From: Daphnia pulex
Lineage: Eukaryota > Arthropoda > Branchiopoda > Diplostraca > Daphniidae
DNA: 64,000 nucleotides
Direction: 5' to 3'
NCBI RefSeq assembly: GCF_021134715.1
Contig: NC_060018.1
Coordinates: 12,231,501-12,295,500, forward strand
Made by a program: the position numbers and the translations under genes. The notes under the pieces were generated by a model, which was given only the letters and a program-made list of their open reading frames with translations, had not been told where the DNA came from and did no database searches. The first letter of the stretch is position 1, and each line of letters begins with the position of its first letter. Positions 1 through 11,200 of the stretch are shown in pieces.

Positions 1-116
1 TTCAGTGACTCCTGGTCACCAAAACCCCTCAATAGGAAACACCTCCGCGTCATCTGGGTAATACAAACAATTGAATCAGTAGCTTTAGCAATTTGACTAA
101 CGTGTAATTACTTACC
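1..116 (-). CDS. Possible 5' end of an unidentified gene running off the left edge
   Basis: On the minus strand, a leader exon ending at 116 is followed by a strong donor (GTAAGT), a 62-nt intron (115-54) and an acceptor (ACCCAG) directly before an ATG at 53-51. From that ATG the frame is open to the window edge for 17 codons (begins MTRRCFLLRGF). An in-frame TAA lies upstream in the leader exon, so this ATG would be the first start. Intron size and signals match the other genes here. The start of the leader exon cannot be placed. The peptide is too short to identify, and the whole call rests on splice signals plus a short open frame. Confidence 0.3.
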
Positions 117-3100
117 CTCGTTTAAGCCTCGACGAAATGGCAACCCTAAAGGTTTCAGGATTGTCCGGGCCGCTCAAAGGAGGCGTTGTTCTCGATTTAA
201 ATTCTTATTTTAACAGACCGTCCGGTTCAAACTGCAGCCAGTCAAGCAGGGGGAGACACTGCCCGACTGACTTTACCAGGGAGATTACCCGGCCATGGTT
301 AAGAGAAACCGGAAAAAGAGCAAAGAGAGACGAGGAACAGTTTTTAAGAGAGCAATGCATCATAGTAGGCTTTCGGCAGCGAGTGAGTGACCACCGGCGG
401 GCGTTGGTTAGTGGTTATTTAGGGAAACGGGGCCACTGAAGAAGGGAGCCCAGATATGCACTTGTAATTTGTCTACATCTACATAATTTATTGACGAGTC
501 TTGAATTTCAGCAACCTCTCCTCAGTTTTGCCAATGGATCGAGTCTATGGAACGGCAGCAAACGATTAAACTGAAAAAAGAATAGAGATCTTAATTAAAA
601 GTCAATAACTGAACGAAACATCAAGCATTAGGCCTACCTCAACGCCGGTACAGGTAGCAAGAGACGACATGTCAAGCCGATAAAACAAGACCGACAGCCA
701 TCAGGCAACATTGACTATTTAACCCAACTGTTCAACACTGCATATACTGCATGGACACCAACATAGGCAAATGACACATTTATAAATATGAGCTAAAAAT
801 TGTGTCGCTACTACTACCACCATGATCTAAGATATTGAAATGAAAAAGTCTCTACAATTGGGAATTAAAAGCTTTTAAAGTCTAAACAGTGCACTTGAAA
901 TTTGAGAGACATTCTAAAAGACGAACGACTCAACAAAAGCGAAGAGAGAATAAAACAGACGATATAGCCTACGACATTCTTCTACAAGGTGTCACTGATG
1001 AGCAAGGCAAATAGGCGTCAGCACTCGTTCTCGGCTGTAATACTGTAAAGATACCGTAAATAAATTTACACTAACCAACTTCTGTTGAATGAATGGTGAT
1101 ATCTTGGTGATGTCTCTAATAAACTCCACAAGTCGTTAGTAGCGTCTCTCTGTAATCTTGTTCTCAACCTGTTGGTTGGTTGAGCAACTCCATGGGATCT
1201 TGGTGATCTGATAATCCCCGGCGTTCTACTGCTGACAACCTTAAATTAAATTAAATGTTAAAAGAACCAATTTAGTAAATGAATTATTCGTCTTACGTAG
1301 AAGTCAGAGCGACATTGGTGGTGGCACGAGCCGTCGTGGAAGCTGTAGCAGATGCACAAGCCACTGAGGTCCAAACCGTTAACTTGATTGGTTAGTTACT
1401 GCTTCGTGGCTGATGACCACGAGTCAGCATCTGCTCCTGGGCTGCTCTTGAATAACAGCTAGTTATTGAGTGAGAGAACCACCAAAGATTCTGCACCACG
1501 GTCTTCAGATCTCGCGGTATCTGTATCACTAACATTTTGGTGCAGTCTGTTGCTGTTGGCCAGATGGTCGATGCATCGCTCGTTCCAAACGGGGAAGCTG
1601 ATCAAGCAGGTGCAAGAGTTTAAGAGCTGAGCTGAAACTGACAGTTTCAGTTCTTTTAACAATAAAGTAGCTTTGTTCTTGTTCCGTCACCGGATGCAGC
1701 AGGGTGGTCTTGGGCCTGCGCTTAAGCTGATTGGGCGGTTATCATGGGCTGGAGCCTAGGGCAACTAGCCCAGGCTAGGCGGGTCCCGAAGCGGAACCGA
1801 CTTTCATCTTAACAACTTAAGATGTTTCATCGTCTTTGGGGATATGAAATAGGTCCATAGGGCTTCCAGTTGCTTCGGCTGCGTAGACACCAACGACGTC
1901 AACTTGTTCCCAGGCAATTCAACTTTCCAGCAGGATGTGTTTTAGGCGGGCAACCTTAAGTTGGTGAATGGTGTTCTTAGGTAGTACGTTGGGCGATCAG
2001 CTGTTTGGGCTTTTAGTTCCGCTTTGGGTTTCTCTTCAGTTCTTTAAATCAGGTGGTCGTACTGGCAGCAGTTGTTTCGATCTTCTCGTGGAAGTGCTCA
2101 TCAATAACCCAAAGATCCAAGCAATCTTTATTCTTCTGTGATAGTTGGTGGCAACAATTTGGGCGCTTCCGCTATCTTGCGTTTACAGGTATAGAGAGAA
2201 GAGTTGCGCACTATAAACGGCCCGTCCATCTGATAGAGAAACGAAAGAGTTCAAGCAATACAAAATTTGAATCAGTTAAATAGAAATAATTTACTGGTTT
2301 CTGTTGCAATGTTCTGTATAAATGCTGGATCAGGACATCCACCAGTCCTCACTGTATGAATTTTATCAAGAACCTCCTGCGAATTTTCCAGGTTGTTAAT
2401 TTAACAACATACAACAGTGTATGTTTTCTTCGAAGTCTGGGGGAGGGGAAAAATTATGTTGCTAAGGGATTCTTGTTATTGATAAATTTCGTGCAGTATT
2501 GAAATAGATGAGACAGAAAGTATGAATGTTCCTTTAAGGGCTTGATAAGAGGTTGTCTGATATAAGCTGGACTTGGTGGTGATGTCTCTAATTCCAAATT
2601 CCTTTTTCCAGTTTCTTCAATGATCATAATAACAACCTTGTAATCAACTCTGTTTAGTTTACTGATAGCAGGTTGGGTTCGAAGCAGTAAAACTATTCCT
2701 ATAACACTGTTAAGATATACTCCCCTCCTCCTTCACATAAACGAAAAAGTTATTTTAAAAATTTGTCACAATATATTACATTTCAATTTTTACCTTAGGC
2801 CTCACTTAATGAGGGGTTATTGTGAACTTGTGATTAAGAAGTTAAGAACAGAATAAAATTGTTTTGCCCACATTGGGTGTATCAGTTTCCAATATTTTGT
2901 CATTATTAATTCCTTAATTGAGAATTCCTATTGAAAACAAAAGTTCTTTTCAACATGATCTAGCCTATATCTTTTGTTTTCAATCAATGACTATATCAAG
3001 TTTGAGTCAATGCTGTATTACTGTATTTATCAATTATCACCAAGAAGAAAGAAATAAGAACACCACTTGTTTGAATTATTTCAGGGCACGCAGTCGACGT

Positions 3101-3345
3101 TTTTTTACTTTGCATTTCACTCCGTTCAGTGGCACTACTGGTTCGGTTTTGCCAGAGGGTTAAAAAAAGTGTAACGCGTTGTGTGCTATTATAATCACTA
3201 CAACCATGACTACACTACATAAAGCGTCTTTTTCTAAAGAAATTCATACCCCTGAATTAGAATCGATACCTTATATAATCTAATGAAAAATTCGAGCAAA
3301 TTGTCAGTCGATTATTGTCAATTGGGCATTTCGTATGATCAACAT
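117..3345. other. Non-coding stretch without a supported gene
   Basis: No convincing coding exon was found on either strand. The 1.4-2.3 kb part is less AT-rich than its flanks and has a small imperfect hairpin near 1754-1780 (GCCTAG paired with CTAGGC). A 16-bp exact direct repeat occurs at 1105-1120 and 2577-2592. Parts of this interval may be leader of the gene at the left edge, 3' UTR of the C1q gene (right end), or a decayed transposon. I see no terminal repeats or protein remnants that would prove the last. Confidence 0.4.
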
Positions 3346-6300
3346 TCAAAGGGATCCGACAATTTCTTCCTCCAACATGAAACAGGTGATATAGGTGTAA
3401 TGTTTTTGGTTGTTCAACAGAAATGAGTTCCTTATGGAAGTAATCTCCACCCAGACTCGATCGTCTTTTTTTAAGTTCAGGGTCGATTGAAGGGTTAACT
3501 GACTATATTGATGACTGACGACATTTTCCTCTTCAACCAAAGCAAATCCGATTTTCTCCCCATTTAAATGCAGAGCAACTTCTAAGTAAGCAGAAGAATT
3601 AGAAGATGAAAATCGCGCCATTCCCCCGAATGTGAAGAAATAAATTCCCGGTAGTGGTGCCGTAAATGTCCCTGATGTCAAATCCATGGCATTTCCTTGG
3701 TTCACCCGAGCAAAATCAAAAGGAATTGGAGTTCTGGGTGTGTAAAATGAATCATTTTTTTGGACGTAGAAATGGACGGGCGCCGATTTAACGTCAGCGT
3801 ATCCGATCAATTTCTGCAAATCTGCGAATATAAGAATTATAATATAAATAACCCAGGAACGTAAACATATCGTAGGCCTACCATTTTCATTTGGATAAAA
3901 ATCACAGTACACCATTTCCATCTTTTCCGATCCCTTCACCAAAAAGAATCCGCTCAATTTATATGTCCCATTCGATTAAGATCTTTACAGTTGGTTGGCA
4001 TTTTACCAATATCTGCAATTTCATTCGTTCGGGCTTCGAAAGAAAATTCAGATTTTATTTTTTTGTCATATAAAACTAAACTTTTTATTTATAATTTTAT
4101 ACCTTTTAATATTGCTAACAAATATACGACAGCGGAATTCGTGCTGCTCAAATCCGTTCTCGTTGTGGCCAAATCAGTTGTTATAGTTTCCAGTTGACCT
4201 GAAGTTGCTGAACCATTTCCTTCGTCTTAATTAAAACAATCTTAATTTATTAGAATATAAAATATACCTTTCAGTTCTTCTCTCAGATTGGATTCGGTGC
4301 CTTTTGGATAGCTAAACCATTGCGAATTTTCTACAAAATCACAGGGAACAAAAAAAAAAATCTCTTTGTAAATCTGAAATATTTTGTTAGAAAAAAATAA
4401 TAATATAAATTTAACATAGGTTGAAGAGAAAGCAATGTATCGGCTTTTTAGCATATAGTAGAACTATTTAAAATATATTTTTATAAAGATAATTTAGTTC
4501 TCCCATCTATTTAATATCCGGTTTACCTTTGAGTTCCATGGACAAGTTTTCGACGCTGATCTTCATTTCGTTCAATTCTTTTTCAGTCGCTAAATTAAAA
4601 TTGAAATTTAGTATTTTTCTCATTTTCAATATAACACTAATACCATTTAATTTTAATGATAAATCATAGATGGTTATGTTGAAATCTTCCCTCGTTTTTT
4701 CTAATTCGGATTTCGATTTCAACAACTCCTGTTTAGTGCCTGTAATCGCATGTTTTTGTTTAATTTAGGATTTATTTAATTCCAGAATAATTCAAAATAT
4801 ACCTTCTAATTGATTAGTTACAACACTTCTCACAACACTCAGTTCCGTATTTGTTTTCTCCAAGTTCATCAGAGTTGTGTTTAAGAGTTCTCTCATGTCT
4901 GCAAACCAATTTAATTATTGTGAATTAAATGTTTCGTTAAGTCTACAAATTGTTTCAAACCTTTCAGTTCGTCCTTTAAATGGTTCCATTCATCAGTGAC
5001 GGTCAATTCTGCGTGTTCCACAAATTTAATAGGCGCCGACAGTTCTGCGTTCGTGTAACGGACACGAACATTGCGATCCTGAAACGATTGAGAGTCACGA
5101 AATTTGCCCAAATTGATTCTGCTTAGTTGCATAGGTTTCGGTACGAATTTCTCTCCGTCCCATTGGACGTGACCTCTGCTTTCTTGTAATAGCTTTTCCA
5201 CGTCTTCTTTCAAAATTTCATCCCGCCGGGAACTATCGGAATTGTTTGCTAATTTTTCTGAAATCGCCGAACTGATTCTGTCCACGTCAGCCCAACTGTT
5301 TGAGTCGTATTTGTGTTGCATTCTTTCTTTATTCTCTAAATTTCTGGCGTATCTATTCAAACTTTTCTTTGCATTTTCCCTCATCTCGCTCTGTCGTTCG
5401 GTATTCTGCGTGTTACTATTTTCTACTCCGACTTTGGCGCTACCACTAAATCCGTACCCTTGCCCACTGACTTCCGTGTCAACTTCGTTGGTTTTAGAAT
5501 TGCCATCTGCAATTTGATTGCGGCTAAATTGCTCTTCTTCTGTTGCTTTTGATCTACTCGTTTCATTTAGATTCGCATCTTTCGATTGATTTACGCGACG
5601 AGTTTGTTCCTCTTGACTTTTCTCCGCGTCTTTATTACTCGAAGCCAATTTTTCGATTATTTCCGATTGCTTCTCCGCTTTTTGAAACATATCTGCTAGT
5701 TTCTTTTGAGTTTCCATGTCCAGTTTGTTAATAATTTCATTCAAAGTTTTCGTCGTTTTGTCCGGTCGGTAATTGTCCTCATTCCAGAAAACAGAGTCCC
5801 ACATCTTTTCACTTGGTTCTTTGATGGTCATCCTGGAAGTGATCAGCAAATCCTTTAAAATATTCAAAATATGAGACTCCGTGTCCGGAGATCCGACCTC
5901 GGAGTCGTCGAATGTGTCCATTCGGATGTTGGTGGCCGTTTCCGTCAGCATTTTCTTCTCGTCATTGGCCGTAAGAAAAACTTCTTTTTTGTCTCCAAAT
6001 TTCTGTAAAAGACTAGTGACCATTTGACCGGAAGTGACGCTGTCTATGCTAATGGTCGTCTGTTTGGTTTGCGACGTCTGCGACGACAAACTGTAGAGGA
6101 GTTTTAAATGGTCGAATTGGGTTGGATCGGATTGCATTTCTTCGGCCAGTTCGTCGCAGACTTCTTGGTCGTAACACAACAAAGAAAACCACAGGGTCTT
6201 GCTCTTGTCATAATTCGTCCACTCAGGATAAAGCGAATAATCCACTGTAGGTCTTTTGCTGGTGAGAATGACCTTCTCCAAGGGAATGACTCTCACTTTA

Positions 6301-6689
6301 TTGGTTAAAATTTCTTGGCCGACGATTTCCTTCAAATGTTTCACAACTTCACTTTGAACTTTGTCGTTCCACATTTCAATGCGGAATCTCATTTCTGATT
6401 GCTTCGTCACCTTGTTGAATTTACTAACGGCACTTTTGTGGTCCAGTAGCGCAATGGGAGAGTAGAAATATTTTTTGTCGCCGGCAGTTGTCGTTATCTT
6501 GTGATTATTAGCATGTTCGTAAATTTCAATGAGGAAATTGCCATATTCCATGGAACTTAACGTATCCGGTGAGATTTGCAGTTTCGCCCAAGAAGAAGCA
6601 CCCAAGTTTTCTGATTGGCAATTACAGCGAACGGCAAAAGCCCAAAAGATGATGAGGATCCATCTAATCGGAAACATGGCCATTTTCAT
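3346..6689 (-). CDS. Secreted C1q-domain protein with long novel N-terminus (frameshifted as read)
   Basis: Eight exons: 6689-4961, 4898-4803, 4739-4644, 4589-4527, 4330-4268, 4225-4103, 4033-3882, 3821-3346. All introns are phase 1 and about 45-215 nt. Exon 1 (576 codons) starts with a hydrophobic signal peptide ending near CNCQS, then a long polar extracellular-type region that I do not recognise. Exons 2-6 encode heptad-rich coiled coil. Exon 7 has a Cys-DL...GFF...VYCDF pattern like the start of a fibrinogen-related domain. Exon 8 is a C1q jelly roll (LTSGTFTAPLPGIYFF, HLNGEKIG) ending EEEIVGSL. C1q proteins are secreted trimers used in recognition; ligand unknown. In exon 7 the frame breaks at 3958-3966: CDS length leaves a remainder of 2, consistent with one extra AT. 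Without it the protein would be about 931 residues. Either a pseudogene, an allele, or a base error. Confidence 0.85.
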
Positions 6690-6892
6690 TCAAAACGTGT
6701 TTAGTGAGTTTGGAGGGAGGGGGGATTGAGCTGTTTTTTTTTAAGTATTTGTCGAGCCAATTTTTAAAAAAATTAAATGAAGTGTACAGTACGAAAAGGT
6801 TTAACTTATCTATAGATCAACTGTCAACAGATGTTGAAAATATACGGAGACTAGCTTCAGTTTTGTTGACACGACTGTTGGCGAATATTTCA

Positions 6893-6929
6893 AACTGAAC
6901 GGAAACTCACCACTTACTACGCATTTATA
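6893..6929 (-). promoter_or_regulatory. TATA box plus initiator for the C1q gene
   Basis: On the minus strand TATAAA lies at 6929-6924 and the arthropod initiator TCAGTT at 6898-6893. If the A at 6896 is +1, the TATA box begins at -33, the expected spacing. This gives a 5' leader of about 207 nt before the ATG at 6689. Position and spacing are read from the sequence; use as the start site is inferred. Confidence 0.55.
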
Positions 6930-8044
6930 AAGAAAGAATGAAGGCACCCTCCAAAGTCTCGCCAGTGCACATGCAAGTCTGCAAGTTCGCGCGGTGAAAG
7001 TCCAGCATCTAGTGGACGATAAAACATAAGTTTCATTTGATATTCCTGGTAATGATACAAGCAACGTTCTGAAAACAAGTTTTTGATACTTTCAAACGAT
7101 AGCCTGATAAAGAAAATAAACCAATCGGATGTATAACCAAAAGGTTATACATATCAAACACTATCGTTTCGTCAGCATTGAGCACACATAAATATAAGTC
7201 AATCGTTGACTACATGCCACATGCCCTTCCCTGTTGATCCTAATTTTGAAAGAGAGTGTTTGAACAATCAAATTCTATTCTATGTATTTTTCTTTTTTTA
7301 TTCGTGAACCAACTCGTTTTACGTCATCGATTTTAATTGAAAAGGCTACAGCAGACCTGGAGACCCGCAAACAAATGCTAAGCAGAAAAAAAATTCAGAG
7401 CAGCGAACAATAACATTAAAGAATTCTCCTATTGGTCCAACATAATACAAAATCTTTCTAAAACAGTATGGGAATAAAATAAACAGGTGGCATTAATGGC
7501 TGTAAACTCAAACATGCACGATCACTTTAAGGTTATTGGGTACGTGACGGGAATTAATAAAAATCTATCAGTAGCCACTCACGTCATCAAATTTTCTAAA
7601 GTAAACTCGGTTGAGTGGTTTGAATGCTAGATTTTAATCACGGTTTACGCAATTAGACGTCATCGTAGACGAGAGTGGAATTTCTATCGAAATCCCAGTG
7701 AGAATTTCTTCGTAGTACGTCATACGATAGACACAACACAAAATAGCAATAATGTAGGCTATCCACAATTGCTTTAAACGTTTGGCGTACTACACTCAAT
7801 TGAAGAATTCGACTAATTATTAATCAGTCTAGATTTGTAGTTGGCCAAATCGTCTGACGCGCGCAACTAATGAAATATCGACTTCCATTCGTTAACTGTT
7901 TTACTAAATCGATTCTCAGCTAAATTCTCTTGTTTGTTGCTTACCACCGGCAAGATTGGGTAGTGATAGGGAATGGTACTCATTTCCGAAATCTTAACAC
8001 GTTCAAAAGGGAAAATGCCTTGCGTCAATAACAACTCCCTATGC
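6930..8044. other. Intergenic region between divergent C1q and SLC12 genes
   Basis: No coding exon is visible. It separates two genes transcribed away from each other, so it should hold both upstream control regions. The one notable structure is a perfect hairpin at 7129-7152: two 10-nt arms (ATGTATAACC and its complement) around AAAA. Confidence 0.5.
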
Positions 8045-8052
8045 TATATAAA
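8045..8052 (+). promoter_or_regulatory. Candidate TATA box of the SLC12 gene
   Basis: TATATAAA lies 200 bp upstream of the SLC12 start codon in the right orientation. No good arthropod initiator (TCAGT) is found 25-35 nt downstream; the nearest TCA is at 8068-8070. The assignment therefore rests on the TATA match and its position alone. Confidence 0.4.
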
Positions 8053-8251
8053 CAATCGCAAAAGAAATCAAAGAGGCACAATTTAATCAAACAAGTCTCC
8101 GACTTGTGGCGTTCAGATGCGTTGGATCTGACATTAACTTTGCTTACCCAATAAAAAAATATTGGCTGCTTATTGTTTTCAAGTGAAAAATTTGCTCTTT
8201 GGTTTCACTAAATTATTTCAACTCTGTGTCAGTACAACACTAGGCCAAAGG

Positions 8252-11200
8252 ATGGACAATCCAGCATTTGAAAATGTGAGTAAACAAGCAAATGAAATTT
8301 AAAATTCTTACTTCTGATTCTGATTTCCTTGGTTGCTGATTTGATTTGGTTGAAAGTCAGTCGAAAGTCACTACACCAACGAAAAATGGCAGCCAACGAG
8401 TGATGCACTTGGTAGTAATAAAAGCCGTTTTCGAAAATTACCTTCTAAAATAAACGTGATGGGTCCAACAGAAGACTCTCCCACATTGCACGAAATGCCT
8501 CCATTGTCTCCTATAATGGAAAGCGATCAGGTATAGCAATTCCAAATTTAATAATTTGCTGATAAATAAGAAGCTACAGTTAATAAATTTGAATATTTTT
8601 TTTTACAAACTGATTAGTTAATCATGCAAATTCCAATCATAGGAAATTAAACAAACACCAGTACTGAGTAAAAGAAACAGTTTGGAATACTTAGGAGCCT
8701 CAGTTCTGATTCAAAAGGGGAGGGCTTCTGCTGCTTCGTTCCGCCAATTGATGCGCAACGTGAGCCGGGATGTCATTCCTAGTATCGATAATTACCGGAT
8801 TTCCTATCAGAAACAAACATCCATCAGACCTAGCCTGCAAGACTTGTGCAATCCTTTACCTAGCCAACCTTCAGTAAACGAAGAGATAATGATTCAGGAT
8901 TTTGGGGAGGTAAATGTTCTCTCTAAATGATTGCGGTTCAAAATGGCATTGTTTACGACATTCATACGTTTCGATTTGCGATAATTCGCGTGATCGTCAG
9001 ACACCAACTGAGAGTGGGCCAAAAATAACTGAGGAAACCGTGAAAGAAACTAAAAAAGAAGACGTCAAATTCGGTTGGATCGAAGGAGTTTTAATCCGCA
9101 ATATGATGAGCATTTGGGGTGTTATGCTTTTCTTGCGACTTTCGTGGGTAGTAGGGCAAGCAGGATTAGGTGAGCTATTTTTCGCTGTTTCAAAACTAAA
9201 ACCTAATCGGACTTAAAATCTATTAAATATTCTGTTAAACACAAAGGCGAAACTTTGGTTATCATCGGTATTTCGACGTTCATCACTTTGGTGACGGCCT
9301 TGTCCATGTCCGCTATCTCAACAAATGGAGAGATCGGTGGAGGTAATAAATTCATTTAGTCAAAATCGTTCTTTGAATCAAGAATAATGTCTACGCTATT
9401 ATCCATTTCAGGCGGCACTTATTTTGTCATGTAAGGCATTATAAGAATAATAATGAAAAACAAAACAACCTACTTCTAACAACCGATGAAATTAGGTCAA
9501 GAGTTTTGGGTCCTGAGTTTGGAGGTTCAATCGGCGTCATCTTTACCATCGCCAATGCGATGGATTCCTCCCTCAACGCCGTTGGTTTCGCTCAAACCGT
9601 GCAGGACATGATGAAGGAATATGGCGGATTGATAATCCTAGATGGAGGTGACAATAACATTCGCATCATCGGCACCCTCACCATGTTATTCATTTGCACT
9701 CTCTGCGGACTTGGATCCTATTATGAAACAAAGGTTTGATTCTCTTAACATAGACGTAAAACAATTTAGCACACAACTTACCAAATTTTACAATTATAGA
9801 TGAAGAATATTATGTTGCTCATTATGATGATTTCCCTCTCTAACTTCGTTGCTGGAAGCATTATGGGCCCGTCGGATGACTTGGAAAAAGCAAAGGGATT
9901 CACTGGCTACAGCGGTACACCTGAAATTTTAAAAAAATAAATGTTCGACCACAATGCTAACTTAAAAATGTATTAATGCAGTGAATCTGATGAGCGAGAA
10001 CTGGAAACCAGCTTACTCCATCACGGACGGACATTTGCAGAATTTTGTTTCTGTATTTTCAGTTTACTTTCCGGCAAGCATAGGCATTCTCACCGGAGCA
10101 AACGTATCCGGTGACTTAAAAGTACGATTACTGCCATAAGGTTAAGAACGGTGCATTTCGATAAGACTTTACACGCTCAAATTTAATCTAATTTAGAACC
10201 CAAACTCGGCTATTCCCAAAGGAACCATATTAGCCATCATTATTTGCAGTTCAGTTTACGCCGGGGTAGCCATCATTTGTGCTGCCACAATGACACGGGA
10301 AGGTAATAATATTGTCAGAGGAATGACAAAATTATTAACGACATTGTCTAACCTGTTTGCTTATTTTTAGCTACTGGGGTAGTTATAGAATTTTCCAACA
10401 TGACTTATTTAGAAAACGTCTTCTTAGCAAACAGTACCGAAAACCATTTTGGACTTTATCATGATTACCAGGTGTTTGTGTAGATCGAATTTCTGAAAGT
10501 GAAATGAATTTATAATTTTTTAAAATGCAATTTAGGCGATGTCTTTAATCTCTGCATTTGCTCCCCTCAACTATTTGGGATGCATCTCCGCTACCTTTAG
10601 TTCAGCTCTGTCTGAATTCGTCTCTTGCCCAGAGTTACTGAAAGTAATCGCAGCAGATAACCTCTACCCTTATTGGATGGTTGGTTTTCTGGGGATTGGA
10701 TATGGGAAATCAAAGCAGCCTGTCAACGCGATCGCTTTTACTTTCCTTCTATCCCTGGCTTTCGTTCTGATAGGTACGTTTTAACATTTTCAGAAAAACC
10801 AAAGATTAAGTTTTTTTTTAAATAATTAATAAAAAATCTACTGAATTTTTTCCAGCTAAATTGGATACAATAGCCTTGCTGATCTCGGATTTCTTTCTTG
10901 CTACGTTTGCCCTCATAAATTTTTCCACTTTCCACGTTAGTTTAATCAAACCAATCGGATGGCGGCCTACTTTTAAGGTAGTATCTAACTAAGAAAATGC
11001 AAAAGATTCCATGAGTCAATGACTGCTCTGATATAATTTCAGTACTACAACAAATGGCTGAGTTTGCTCACGGGAATTTTGTCAATCGCGTCCATGATCC
11101 TCATGAGCCTTCCTTTAGCAATAATTACAATAGCCATTATTCTGTTTTTCTATTTGTTGGTTCTTTACCGAAAACCAGGTAAGGCTAAAGTGTTCCATCA

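Noticed and set aside
137..439. 100-codon plus-strand open frame
   Set aside because: No domain and no splice context. A minus-strand leader exon with a good donor covers the same place.
1..2592. Idea of a degraded LTR retrotransposon, prompted by the 16-bp repeat at 1105 and 2577
   Set aside because: Only 16 bp repeat; no long terminal repeats, primer site or gag/pol remnants are visible.
3882..4033. Alternative splicing in C1q exon 7 to avoid the stop
   Set aside because: Using the internal GTAAAA donor with the TTGAG acceptor leads to another stop within a few codons.
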